Assembly: GCA_964557575.1 (NCBI GenBank)
Contig: CAZLBC010000008.1
Location: forward strand, 35,615 to 99,614
From: CAZLBC01 sp964557575
GTDB lineage: Bacteria > Planctomycetota > Phycisphaerae > SM23-33
Direction: 5' to 3'
Length of the DNA stretch: 64,000 nucleotides
The first letter of the stretch is position 1; the number at the start of each line of letters is the position of its first letter. Shown here one piece after another: positions 34,310 through 43,044 of the stretch. A program made the translations under genes and the position numbers. A model generated the notes under the pieces. The model was not told the DNA's origin, did not search any database, and saw only the letters and a list, made by a program, of their open reading frames with translations.

Positions 34310-34472
34310 GAACCGGTTTCATAACCTGTTTTGCAGGCGAAAGCGCGACATGTTGTCGATCTGGCGAGGAACGGAAGCGACGGCATATTGTGGAAATATG
34401 TCGAGTTTCCGTGACGAAGCCAGGCGGCAACAGGGTCGGTTGCAGCCCACATCGAGGTTATGAAACCGGTTC
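34310..34472. repeat. 163-bp coaxial palindrome between mtnA and ruvC
   Basis: Outer arms 34310-34327 and 34455-34472 are perfect 18-bp reverse complements. Inside, further complementary blocks share the same centre (~34391): CTGGC (34361-34365) with GCCAG (34419-34423), ACGGAA (34371-34376) with TTCCGT (34407-34412), CATATT (34384-34389) with AATATG (34395-34400). A smaller hairpin CGACA-TGT-TGTCG sits at 34346-34358. It fills almost the whole gap between two convergent genes, reaching the last base of the ruvC stop. Candidates: MITE-like element, structured RNA, or double terminator. Confidence 0.8.
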
Positions 34473-34966
34473 TACACATTCCTCCCGGCGCAGATCGCGA
34501 TGGCGAGTGCGTCGGCGACATCGGGAGGTTCGGGCAGTTCGCGGAGACGGCACAGGTCCTGAACTGCGTGCTGGACCTGCTCTTTGGAGGCGTGGCCGTT
34601 TCCGGTCAGCCCTTTTTTTACTTTTGTGGCCGGTATTTCCCTGACCCTGATTTCCGCATGCGCCGCGGCGAGCATCATCGCTCCGCGCGCGTGGCCCATG
34701 GTGATCGCCGTGCGGGGATGCTTGTAATGAGCGTACAGTTTCTCTACGGCAATCGTGTCCGGCGTGAACTCGCCGATGACGGCGGTCAGATCGTCGTATA
34801 TCTGCCTGATCCTTTTCGGCATGGCTGCCTTCTCGTCGGTACGTATGGCCCCGGCCTCAACGATGCGGGGCTCCCCGCGGCGGCGTATCCCGACAACGGC
34901 GTAGCCGGTGACGCGCAGGCCGGGGTCGATGCCGAGTATGCGATAGGTATCGTCGGGTTCCGCCAT
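34472..34966 (-). CDS. ruvC: Holliday-junction endonuclease RuvC
   Basis: 164 residues from the ATG at 34966, family length. Catalytic acidic residues appear as GIDPGLRVTGYAV (first Asp), VEKLYAHYKHPRTAITMGHARG (Glu) and PPDVADALAIAIC (two Asp near the end). RuvC resolves Holliday junctions as a dimer with RuvAB, which are not in the window. Begins 14 bp after the cysS stop on the same strand, so the two are cotranscribed. Confidence 0.93.
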   Translation of the reverse strand: MAEPDDTYRILGIDPGLRVTGYAVVGIRRRGEPRIVEAGAIRTDEKAAMPKRIRQIYDDLTAVIGEFTPDTIAVEKLYAHYKHPRTAITMGHARGAMMLAAAHAEIRVREIPATKVKKGLTGNGHASKEQVQHAVQDLCRLRELPEPPDVADALAIAICAGRNV

Positions 34967-34979
34967 GCCGGTTGTCCCC

Positions 34980-36374
34980 TCAGCGCTTTCGCCAGGTCGT
35001 CCCGTCGGGTGAGTCCATGATCTCGATTCCCCGGCCGGCGAGCCGGTCCCGGATCTCGTCGGCACCGGCGAAGTCTCCGGCCTTCCTGGCGGCGGTCCGT
35101 TCCTCGATGAGCCGCTCGATCTCGTCGGCATCGACGTCGGTTGTCGTCGCCGCCATGTTCCCGATATCAAGACCCAGCACCTCGTCCATGGCGAGGAGAG
35201 TCGCGTATCGCCGTCCCGCCGGCGCGTCGTCCTTGACGGCACGCCACAGCGCGGCGAGGGCCCGGGGGGCGTTCAGGTCGTCCGCGAGGGCGGCGCGAAA
35301 GGAATCCATGTGCGCTGCGAGGGGGGCGTCCTCCCCGGCGCAGTCCGCGCGCAGTTCCCGGACCGCCCGCTTGAGATTCGAAATCGCCGACGCCGCGGCG
35401 TCAAGGCCGTCCCACGAAAATGAAAGCTGCTGGCGGTAGTGGGCCCCGAGCAGAAAGTAGCGGTAGGCCACCGGTTCGTACCCCCGTTCGACCAGCGATT
35501 TCAGGGTGAGGAAATCACCGGATGACTTGGCCATCTTGCCCTTCAGGGTCAGGAATTCGCCGTGTATCCACCAGTTGCACCACTCGTGACCGAGGGCGGC
35601 CTCGGCCTGGGCGATCTCGTTGGTGTGGTGGACGTTGATATGATCGATGCCGCCGCAGTGGATGTCCAGCCGCTCCCCGAGATACTTGATCGCCATGGCG
35701 GAGCATTCGATGTGCCACCCGGGGAAGCCCGTTCCCCAGGGACTGGGCCACTCCATCAGTCGTTGCGTGTCTTTCGGGCTGAATTTCCAGAGGGCGAAAT
35801 CGGTGGGATTTCTTTTGCCTGCAACCATTTCGACCCGGGCGCCGGCTTGCAGGCCCTGGATGTTCCGGGGGGCGAGCTTTCCATAATCGGGGAATTGAGC
35901 GGTATCGAAGTATACCCCGTCGTCCTCGATGATGTAGGTCAATCCCTTTTCCTCTATTTTCCGCACCTGGTCTATCTGGCTGTCGATCTCCTCGGTTGCC
36001 CGGCACCAGATATCGGGCTCCCGGATATTCAGCGCCGCCAGATCGTCCCTGAAGGCCTGCCAGTAGAAATCGGCGATCTCCCGGATATCCCGGGATTCCC
36101 GCGCCGCGCTGAGTTCCATTTTGTCCTCGCCGGCATCGGCGTCGTCCGTCAGGTGGCCGACGTCGGTGACATTCATGACGTGCTGAACGTCGTAACCTCC
36201 TATATTTGAGAGGGTTCTGGTGAGGATGTCCTCAAAAACGTACGTGCGGAGATTGCCGATGTGGGCGTAGTTATAGACGGTCGGGCCGCAGGTGTAGAGC
36301 CGTACCGTTCCTTTTTCGATGGGCGCGAATTCGTCCACGCGTCCGGTCAGCGTGTTGTGCAGACGTAATGTCAT
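34980..36374 (-). CDS. cysS: Cysteinyl-tRNA synthetase
   Basis: 464 residues from the ATG at 36374, giving the family start MTLRLHNTLTG; an upstream GTG would add 11 residues without a ribosome-binding site. Class I synthetase: HIGH motif as HIGN (within YNYAHIGNLRTYVFED), KMSKS motif as KMAKS (GKMAKSSGDF), and the zinc-binding Cys/His set (CGPTVY, GWHIECSAM, H..NE). Charges tRNA-Cys. It precedes ruvC and follows the zinc-ribbon/ispF pair on the minus strand. Confidence 0.96.
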   Translation of the reverse strand: MTLRLHNTLTGRVDEFAPIEKGTVRLYTCGPTVYNYAHIGNLRTYVFEDILTRTLSNIGGYDVQHVMNVTDVGHLTDDADAGEDKMELSAARESRDIREIADFYWQAFRDDLAALNIREPDIWCRATEEIDSQIDQVRKIEEKGLTYIIEDDGVYFDTAQFPDYGKLAPRNIQGLQAGARVEMVAGKRNPTDFALWKFSPKDTQRLMEWPSPWGTGFPGWHIECSAMAIKYLGERLDIHCGGIDHINVHHTNEIAQAEAALGHEWCNWWIHGEFLTLKGKMAKSSGDFLTLKSLVERGYEPVAYRYFLLGAHYRQQLSFSWDGLDAAASAISNLKRAVRELRADCAGEDAPLAAHMDSFRAALADDLNAPRALAALWRAVKDDAPAGRRYATLLAMDEVLGLDIGNMAATTTDVDADEIERLIEERTAARKAGDFAGADEIRDRLAGRGIEIMDSPDGTTWRKR

Positions 36375-36460
36375 AGAAGATCTCGTCTTCAACAGCGGGA
36401 TGTTCACATAGGGGGGGAATTATACCGTGCCTGCAGGGGTATTCCAAGGCGTATTCGCTT

Positions 36461-36724
36461 TCATCGCAGGAGCAGCCAGAGCACCAGGGCGGCCAGCGCG
36501 GCCGCCGCGACGGCCATCCAGGCGCCGCGGCCGCCGATAGGGTCTTCGTCGTCCCCTGTCGCCCACGCCCCGCATACCGGGCATTTTGAATAGTCGTCGT
36601 ACCGTTCGGCCCCGCACGCCGGGCATCGGCAGCCGGCAGACTCCTCGTCCAGCAGGTCCCGGTCTTCCGGCCCCGGCCCTTCAGGATCGTAGCGTTCTTC
36701 GATGTCCTCGCCGCCGGAACTCAT
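36461..36724 (-). CDS. Small zinc-ribbon membrane protein
   Basis: 87 residues. ATG at 36724 overlaps the ispF stop as ATGA. An acidic N-terminus, then CPACGAERYDDYSKCPVCG, a two-knuckle zinc ribbon (~34-52), and a C-terminal hydrophobic helix AWMAVAAAALAALVLWLLL. The layout resembles tail-anchored zinc-ribbon proteins of unknown function. Too short to say more. Confidence 0.7.
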   Translation of the reverse strand: MSSGGEDIEERYDPEGPGPEDRDLLDEESAGCRCPACGAERYDDYSKCPVCGAWATGDDEDPIGGRGAWMAVAAAALAALVLWLLLR

Positions 36725-37200
36725 CCCGCCGTTTCCAGGAGCACGACGGCCATGGCCGCGATTCCGCTGCCGCCGTCGGTCAGCGCGGTTCCTTCTCCCG
36801 TTTTCGCTTTCACGCTCACCGCGCCGGGGGATATCCCCAGCAGTGTCGCGACAGCACTTCCGATCTTGTCCTTCCAGCCGGAGAGGCGCGGCGTGTCCGC
36901 GATGACGGTAATATCGCAATTCACCGGACGGAGCCCTTTTTCGCCGGCGAGTGTCAACGCGGTCTCGAGGAAACGGGCGCTCGCGACGTCTTTCCACCGG
37001 GGATCGTCATCGGGGAAATGCTCGCCGATGTCCCCCGCGGCCGCCGCCCCGAGAACGGCATCGGTCAGCGCGTGGAGGACGACGTCTCCGTCCGAGTGGG
37101 CCAGCACCGCTACCGCGCAGGAAATCTCGATTCCCCCCAGGATCAGGCCGTCGCCCGGCATGAGTCGATGCGCGTCAAAGCCGAAACCGATTCGTATCAT
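36721..37200 (-). CDS. ispF: 2-C-methyl-D-erythritol 2,4-cyclodiphosphate synthase
   Basis: 159 residues from the ATG at 37200 (MIRIGFGFDAHRL); an upstream in-frame start would add 11 unlike residues. Metal ligands: Asp and His in GFDAHRL, His in AHSDGDVVLHAL. Substrate loop: DIGEHFPDDDPRWKD. It makes the cyclodiphosphate of the MEP isoprenoid pathway. It shares a 4-bp overlap with the zinc-ribbon gene. Confidence 0.95.
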   Translation of the reverse strand: MIRIGFGFDAHRLMPGDGLILGGIEISCAVAVLAHSDGDVVLHALTDAVLGAAAAGDIGEHFPDDDPRWKDVASARFLETALTLAGEKGLRPVNCDITVIADTPRLSGWKDKIGSAVATLLGISPGAVSVKAKTGEGTALTDGGSGIAAMAVVLLETAG

Positions 37201-37286
37201 GATCGAAAAATACCTGAAAAGCCCCGCGGCCACAAGTGCGTGGCCGCGAAAAGCGTTGCCGCGCTGAAAAGGGAAGCGGCGGGGGG

Positions 37287-37985
37287 TCAGAGTATGAACA
37301 ATTTTATCATCAGGGCCATCGCGCTGCGGTACGCTTCGCCGAGCGGATCGAAGAACTCGACTTTGAACAGCGTGCTCAGCAGGCGGGGGCCGAAGATGAC
37401 GGCGAGCATGGCGGGCATGCCGTATTTCATCTGCCAGTTCATGAAGTCGGCCTGCCTGTGGCGGGGGAGGGATTCGCGGACGATGTGATGTCCGTCGAGG
37501 GGATACAGCGGCAGGAGATTAAAGATACACAGAAGCACGTTGATCGACATCGCGAGAAACAGTGCCTCCACGAGCAGTGCCTCGGTGCCGCCGGTCGCAC
37601 TGTACAGCAGGGGGAGTACCGGCCTTCCCGCCGCCTGCATGCCCTTGAGCACGAGGGCAAAAATCAGTGCCAGCCCGAGGTTGGTCAGGGGGCCGGCGAG
37701 GGATACGGCTATCTCGCCCGTCTTGCGATTCCGCATGTTCAGTGGATTCACGGGAACGGGCTTCGCCCAGCCGAAACCGATGAAAATGATGGCTATCGTG
37801 CCGAGGGGGTCGAGGTGCGCGAGCGGATTGAGCGTGATTCTGCCGGACTGCTGTGCGGTCGGATCACCGAAAGCCAGGGCCGTCCGGGCGTGGGCGAATT
37901 CGTGTAACGTAAGACTCAGCAAAAGGAAAGGAACCAGTATCGGCAGGATCCGCAGATCGTTTGTCAGGAAAGCCATCATTTCCAT
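37287..37985 (-). CDS. Site-2-protease-type (M50) membrane metalloprotease
   Basis: 232 residues with five to six hydrophobic segments. The metal-binding HExxH is LHEFAHA near residue 28; the second motif LYPLDGHH (N/D-x-x-P-x-x-D-G-H type) lies near 160. This is the short rhomboid-like YwhC group without PDZ or CBS domains. It would cut membrane-embedded segments; the substrate is unknown. ATG at 37985 with AAGGAAG upstream. Divergent from kdsD. Confidence 0.88.
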   Translation of the reverse strand: MEMMAFLTNDLRILPILVPFLLLSLTLHEFAHARTALAFGDPTAQQSGRITLNPLAHLDPLGTIAIIFIGFGWAKPVPVNPLNMRNRKTGEIAVSLAGPLTNLGLALIFALVLKGMQAAGRPVLPLLYSATGGTEALLVEALFLAMSINVLLCIFNLLPLYPLDGHHIVRESLPRHRQADFMNWQMKYGMPAMLAVIFGPRLLSTLFKVEFFDPLGEAYRSAMALMIKLFIL

Positions 37986-38077
37986 AGTGACTTCCTTTTA
38001 CTTGACCTTGCTGATTTGGACAAGGCGTAATACAATTTTCCGGACATAGTTGACCGTGCATAATTATCGGCAGCGTA

Positions 38078-39085
38078 ATGGTACATGAGAAAAACATGGA
38101 TCCCGAACAGTTCCGCCGGGTTCTGAAAGCGGAAGGAGAAGCGGTTCTTGCGGTCGCCGAGCGCCTCGGCAGCGATACATCGTTGTTGTGCGCAGCCGCG
38201 CAAGCCGTGTATCAGTGCGCCGGCAAAGTCGTGCTCACGGGAATCGGCAAGGCCGGTATCGTCGCCACCAAGATATCCGCCACCCTCGCATCCACCGGGA
38301 CTCAGAGCATCTTTCTGCACCCGGTTGAAGCCCTGCACGGTGACCTCGGCCGCCTCCGGCCGGATGACGTGGTGGTCGCGCTCTCCAACAGCGGGTCCAG
38401 CGAGGAACTTGTGCGTCTCGCCGAACATATTGCCCGGCGGGGGGCGTCGCTGATCGCCGTCACCGGCGATGCCGAATCCCCGCTGGCACGTCACGCGGAC
38501 CACGTGATCTGCTACGGCAGTATCGAGGAGGCGTGTCCCCACGGTCTTTCCCCCACGGTAAGCACAACGGTCATGCTGGCGATCGGCGACGCACTGGCCC
38601 TGGTGGTGATGGAGATGCGCGATTTCAGCCCCCAGGATTACGCGGCGTTCCATCCCGGCGGCGCTCTGGGCAGAACATTTCTGCGCGTCGAGGAGGTCAT
38701 GAGTTTCCGGGACGGCGCAGAACTCAGTACGGCCCCGGATTCACTGACCCTCGGTGATGCACTCGCCCGCGCCGAAAAAGGCGACCGGCGCAGCGGTGCG
38801 ATGCTGCTGGTGGACGCGGAGGGTCGGCTGACCGGTATCATGACCGATGCCGATCTCCGGCGGATGCTGGTTGAAAACCGGGGCGGCGATCTCCTCGATC
38901 GGCCGGTGTCATCCGTGATGACGACCGACCCCAAGCGGGTCGCCCTCGGCGACTTCGCCAGCGAGGCGGAGGCCCTCTTCAACCGGCACCGGATAGATGA
39001 ACTTCCCGTCGTCGACGGGGACGGCAGGCCGGTCGGCATACTTGATGTCCAGGATATACTCGGGGTGAATACGCTCGATGGTTGA
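38078..39085 (+). CDS. kdsD: Arabinose-5-phosphate isomerase (Kdo synthesis)
   Basis: 335 residues. SIS domain (~35-175) with VLTGIGKAGIVATKISATLA and SNSGSSEELVRL, followed by two CBS domains (~205-335). Interconverts ribulose 5-phosphate and arabinose 5-phosphate, first step of Kdo formation. The overlap of 8 bp with kdsC and the order kdsD-kdsC-lptC match the classical Kdo/LPS locus. An ATG six codons in could be the real start. Confidence 0.93.
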   Translation: MVHEKNMDPEQFRRVLKAEGEAVLAVAERLGSDTSLLCAAAQAVYQCAGKVVLTGIGKAGIVATKISATLASTGTQSIFLHPVEALHGDLGRLRPDDVVVALSNSGSSEELVRLAEHIARRGASLIAVTGDAESPLARHADHVICYGSIEEACPHGLSPTVSTTVMLAIGDALALVVMEMRDFSPQDYAAFHPGGALGRTFLRVEEVMSFRDGAELSTAPDSLTLGDALARAEKGDRRSGAMLLVDAEGRLTGIMTDADLRRMLVENRGGDLLDRPVSSVMTTDPKRVALGDFASEAEALFNRHRIDELPVVDGDGRPVGILDVQDILGVNTLDG

Positions 39086-39641
39086 CCAGATGAATAATGA
39101 GATAGACACAGACAGGCTGAACGCCGTGAAACTCCTGGTGCTCGACGTCGACGGCGTGCTGACCGACGGGAGGTTCATCATCATGCCTTCCGGCGAGGAG
39201 TATAAACCGTTTAATGCGAAAGACGGATCCGGTATCAAGTACTGGATTCGGGCCGGGGGAACGGTGGCTTTTATCTCGGGCCGCGACAGCGCGGCGGTCG
39301 CGGCCCGAGCGGAGGAACTGGGTGTCGATATTGTGCGTCAGGGATGCAAACGTAAGGCACCCGTGTTGACGGCGGTGCTGGACGAACTGGAAATGGCGCC
39401 CGGCGCCGTCATGGTCGTCGGCGACGATCTGCCCGACCTTCCCCTGTTTGATCTCTGCGGACTGACGGCCTGTCCCGCCGACGCCGTGGACGAGGTGCGG
39501 GAAGCGGCCGATTATGTCTGCCGCGCCCGGGGGGGCGACGGGTGCGTGCGGGAAGTCGTGGAACTGCTGCTGAAGGGGACCGGCAGGTGGGATACCATTA
39601 TGCAGCGGTACCGGCCGAACGGTGACGGAGACCGGGAATGA
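39078..39641 (+). CDS. kdsC: 3-deoxy-D-manno-octulosonate 8-phosphate phosphatase
   Basis: 187 residues of the HAD fold without cap domain, family length. Motif I LLVLDVDGVLTDG (nucleophile Asp), motif II FISGRDS, a Lys in CKRKAP, motif IV VVGDDLPDLPLF. Removes phosphate from Kdo 8-P. Its stop overlaps the LptC-like gene as ATGA. This gene and kdsD imply that the organism makes Kdo-containing LPS. Confidence 0.94.
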   Translation: MVDQMNNEIDTDRLNAVKLLVLDVDGVLTDGRFIIMPSGEEYKPFNAKDGSGIKYWIRAGGTVAFISGRDSAAVAARAEELGVDIVRQGCKRKAPVLTAVLDELEMAPGAVMVVGDDLPDLPLFDLCGLTACPADAVDEVREAADYVCRARGGDGCVREVVELLLKGTGRWDTIMQRYRPNGDGDRE

Positions 39642-42600
39642 AACGGAAACTGTTTCTCCTGGTCAGCACGTTTATCGTCCTTCTTTTCGGTTTCGGGACG
39701 TACAAGCTTTTTTCGCCCTCGGGCGGCAGTTTCGACCCGAAACCCCTGCCGCGTCCAGGTTTCGGATCATTGGAAGACGGTCCCTCGGTGGAAAACGTGC
39801 GGGAACTGGTGCTCTACGAACGGGACAGCGAGGGGAAGATCACCGGCGAGTACCGGGTTGCCTCCTGGAGCAAGGAGGAGGACGGCAGCTTTTCCCTGGT
39901 CAAGCCCGAAGTGTGTGTCTACCATCCCGACGGGAGACGTACTTACGTCAGGTCCGCGCGGGGACGGCTCTATGCCGAGCAGGTGGCGGAAGGGATTCAC
40001 GTCCGTCACGGCAGGCTCGAGGGCGACGTGGAGATCTTCTACGATCAGTCGAGGGCCATGGAACGGCCTGATCCCTGGGACCGCACACCCGCCCGGCTTG
40101 CCGAAGAGGTGATCCGCATCTTTTCCAACGACATCTATTTCAACCGCGACATGCTCGAAATCCATACCGACAGCCGGATAACCGTCTGGTCGAAGGAACT
40201 GGACATTGTCGGGCGGGGGCTGCAACTGAAGTGGAACGAGTCGCCGCGGGAATTGAGAAAGCTCCGCCTCGAGGAAGGGGACGTCCTGATCGTCAAGGAG
40301 CTGGAAGATCAAATGGAGTTTATCCAGGTTCCCCTGAAAGGCACGGCGCCGATATCATCGGCTGCCGGGCCCGAAAAAAAAGGTGTACCGGCGACGCTCG
40401 CGGAGCCGGATATTTCGAAGGAACCGGCGCCGGTTGCGGCGGACGACGCCGAGAAACCCGGCGTGAAAGAAGAGCCCGTGGCGCGCAATATTTATACGGC
40501 CGATTTCAAGGAAAACATCCGGGTGTGGTCCGGAGACCGCCAGTTAACCGGCGCGGCCTTGCTGAATCTCGAATTCGAATGGGACCGGGCCTGGCGACCG
40601 GGAGGAGACGAGGAGGGCGAGGAACCTGCCGCGAGCGGACCCGCCCCCCGGCCCGCAGCGACGGTTGTCTCAGCGGAACCGGCACCAGCGTCGCGGCCGT
40701 CGACGGCCGGCGCGTCGAAAACCAATCGTATGGAAGTTTACTGGGAAGGCCCCCTCGAGATCACCCCCACCGGGACCACCCCCGATCCTAACCGGGAACG
40801 GTACGCCATTGTCGGGTCGGGGGAGACCGTCGTGATCAGGGAGGGGGGGACCCGGTTGATGTGCAGTGATTTCAGTTTTGAAAATCCCCGGCAGAAGGCG
40901 GTGTTCGAGGCCGGTGAGGACCAGGTGACGCGCCTCCAGTTGAATCCCGGCGAAGAGATTGTGTGCGAGGGGAAGATCACGTTTGATCGGAGCGAGGGCG
41001 CGGGGCGCCTCCACGGTCCGGGGCAACTGGTTCGGTATGACCGCGATCCGCTCTACGCGCCGTTTCCGTACGGTTTTATCCCGGAGGACCCCCGGCGGGT
41101 CACCGAGGAGATTACGTGGAAAGATCACGTGGATGTGGCGTTCATCGAACAGAAGGTCGGAGAGGGCGGGGGCAGCAGGCCGGTTATCGACAGTGCCGTG
41201 TTTACGGATTCCGTTCAGTTGCGGCGATATGCCTCGTCGCCCGCGCCGGAGAGCCGTCCGGCACCTGCGACGGCGGAGACGGAGAAACCCGCGAACACCG
41301 GCGGTTACGATTACCTGGATTGCGACATGCTAAAAGTCACCATGGGTTTTTCTCCCGACGACGGCAAGACGTTCCCCGCCCGGGCGGTGGCGACCGGCAG
41401 TGTGCGGGCGCTGCTCGAAGGCGCAGCCCTCACTTCAGGGGAGGCGACGGTGGTATTTCGCCCGGTTGCCGACGCGCCCGGGAACACGTCAGAGACCCGC
41501 CCGGCCGCAGCGAACATGATTACCCGCAGCGCACGGGTGGAGCCGAAATCGCTCGAGGCCTACAAGTCGGTCAAGCTCGTGCGGCGGGACCCGGAGAAAC
41601 CGGAAGAACCGCCTCTCGAAGTCGAGGGTGATTATGTAAAGACCCTGATGAATTACGACCCGGACAACGACGACCGTCCCGCCCGGCTGGGCGTTTTGAC
41701 GGGAAGGCCCGCCCTCGTCAAAAGGGATAACCAGCACATCAGGGGCAACAAGATTTACTTCGATGAGGAGAACGAGGGGGTCGTGGTGAAGGGTGCCGGG
41801 GAGCTGGCGTTCGTCACCGACCAGGATCTCTCGGGCAACGTAATCGAAAAGCCCGAACCTATCAGGATTTCGTGGGCCGACGGCATGGAGTACTTCGGCG
41901 GGGAGTACAACCGCTGTATTTTCAACCGGGACATCGAGTTGAAAAGTGGTGGACGGTACACTTCGTGTCGCCAGATGCGGGTCTTTTTCGAGGATAAGCC
42001 CCCGGAAAAAAAGGATGCGGAAAAGGAGTCGAGCAGCGAGGAACAGGCCGAAAAATCAACGAAAAAAACCGACGGGTCGTCGGAATATGCGTTTGGGCTC
42101 AATCTCGAAGCGTTCAGTAACAAGAAGATGTCCCAGATCGAGTGCATCGGCGGACGGGGAGACGATAAGAACGTGTTCATGAAGACCCTTTCACTGGATC
42201 CGAACCAGGGCAACGCGATTGCCCGCCGGAGACAGATCAGGGGCAGGAAGGTCCTCACGGATATCGTCAACGGCAAGGCCTACGTGCAGGGGCCCGGTTC
42301 GCTGCTGGCGGAAGACTATCGTCCGCCGGTGCGCGAGGAGGATGAGAACGGCACGCGGGACAGCCTCGTCAAGATGGTCGAGGGCCGGCCGAGCCAGACT
42401 CTCTGCATGTTCAAGAAGGGGATGTGGTACAGCCAGGAAAAACGGTACGCCCGGTTCAAGGACGGCGTCGATATGAGATACCGTAACGGCAACGAGGTGT
42501 ATCTCACTGAGAACCTCAATGTCGCTCCCTGGGCATGGGGCCGGCTGGAGGAAGGCAGGATCATGAAACTCCGCGCCGATTTTCTGGAAATCTGGTTTGA

Positions 42601-42988
42601 CCAACCGCTCGGGGAGGAGGAATCCAGGGCGCGCCGCGAGAAGAAAGAACGGGGCGAGGGATTGTCGCCCCTGGAGGCCGGCTCTCCCTTCGGGCCGCCG
42701 AAGATCATCCAGGCCAGTGACGGGGTGGTCTTTTCCGACAGCGACGGGAAGACGAGGAGCGACGTGGAATGCCAGCGGCTCCTTTTTGACAACGGGAAAA
42801 ATCTCGCCAACATATGGGGGTATGATCGCAGTGCGAAACGCAAGAAAAATGCGCGGGTGATCATCAGCCGTCTCAACGACGCGGGGGAGATCGAACGGGC
42901 CGACACAATAGAGAGCCCGACCTTTATATTTGATATCGAAAACCAGTCCCTCAAAAACAGCGAGGGCGAAAAATTGGAATTTCGTTGA
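39638..42988 (+). CDS. Very large LptC/OstA-like LPS-export protein
   Basis: 1116 residues against ~190 in proteobacterial LptC. N-terminal membrane anchor ~5-25 (LFLLVSTFIVLLFGFGTYKLF). Residues ~50-240 have the LptC-like beta-strand pattern (ARLAEEVIRIFSNDIYFNRDML ... LDIVGRGLQLKWN). The remaining ~870 residues repeat OstA/LptA-like beta-jellyroll elements separated by Pro/Ala/Glu-rich linkers (~265-365, ~530-560, ~790-820). It overlaps kdsC in the usual lptC position, but no lptA or lptB follows. Probably a periplasm-spanning LPS bridge; inference. Confidence 0.65.
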   Translation: MKRKLFLLVSTFIVLLFGFGTYKLFSPSGGSFDPKPLPRPGFGSLEDGPSVENVRELVLYERDSEGKITGEYRVASWSKEEDGSFSLVKPEVCVYHPDGRRTYVRSARGRLYAEQVAEGIHVRHGRLEGDVEIFYDQSRAMERPDPWDRTPARLAEEVIRIFSNDIYFNRDMLEIHTDSRITVWSKELDIVGRGLQLKWNESPRELRKLRLEEGDVLIVKELEDQMEFIQVPLKGTAPISSAAGPEKKGVPATLAEPDISKEPAPVAADDAEKPGVKEEPVARNIYTADFKENIRVWSGDRQLTGAALLNLEFEWDRAWRPGGDEEGEEPAASGPAPRPAATVVSAEPAPASRPSTAGASKTNRMEVYWEGPLEITPTGTTPDPNRERYAIVGSGETVVIREGGTRLMCSDFSFENPRQKAVFEAGEDQVTRLQLNPGEEIVCEGKITFDRSEGAGRLHGPGQLVRYDRDPLYAPFPYGFIPEDPRRVTEEITWKDHVDVAFIEQKVGEGGGSRPVIDSAVFTDSVQLRRYASSPAPESRPAPATAETEKPANTGGYDYLDCDMLKVTMGFSPDDGKTFPARAVATGSVRALLEGAALTSGEATVVFRPVADAPGNTSETRPAAANMITRSARVEPKSLEAYKSVKLVRRDPEKPEEPPLEVEGDYVKTLMNYDPDNDDRPARLGVLTGRPALVKRDNQHIRGNKIYFDEENEGVVVKGAGELAFVTDQDLSGNVIEKPEPIRISWADGMEYFGGEYNRCIFNRDIELKSGGRYTSCRQMRVFFEDKPPEKKDAEKESSSEEQAEKSTKKTDGSSEYAFGLNLEAFSNKKMSQIECIGGRGDDKNVFMKTLSLDPNQGNAIARRRQIRGRKVLTDIVNGKAYVQGPGSLLAEDYRPPVREEDENGTRDSLVKMVEGRPSQTLCMFKKGMWYSQEKRYARFKDGVDMRYRNGNEVYLTENLNVAPWAWGRLEEGRIMKLRADFLEIWFDQPLGEEESRARREKKERGEGLSPLEAGSPFGPPKIIQASDGVVFSDSDGKTRSDVECQRLLFDNGKNLANIWGYDRSAKRKKNARVIISRLNDAGEIERADTIESPTFIFDIENQSLKNSEGEKLEFR

Positions 42989-43044
42989 ATGGTGCCGTTC
43001 GCGAAGATACAACGCGGCACGATTCGACCGGAGGCCGGTTCAAG

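Noticed and set aside
37986..38077. Promoter pair in the kdsD / protease divergent gap
   Set aside because: TTGACC and TAATAC-like boxes exist but spacing is poor; not convincing enough to annotate.
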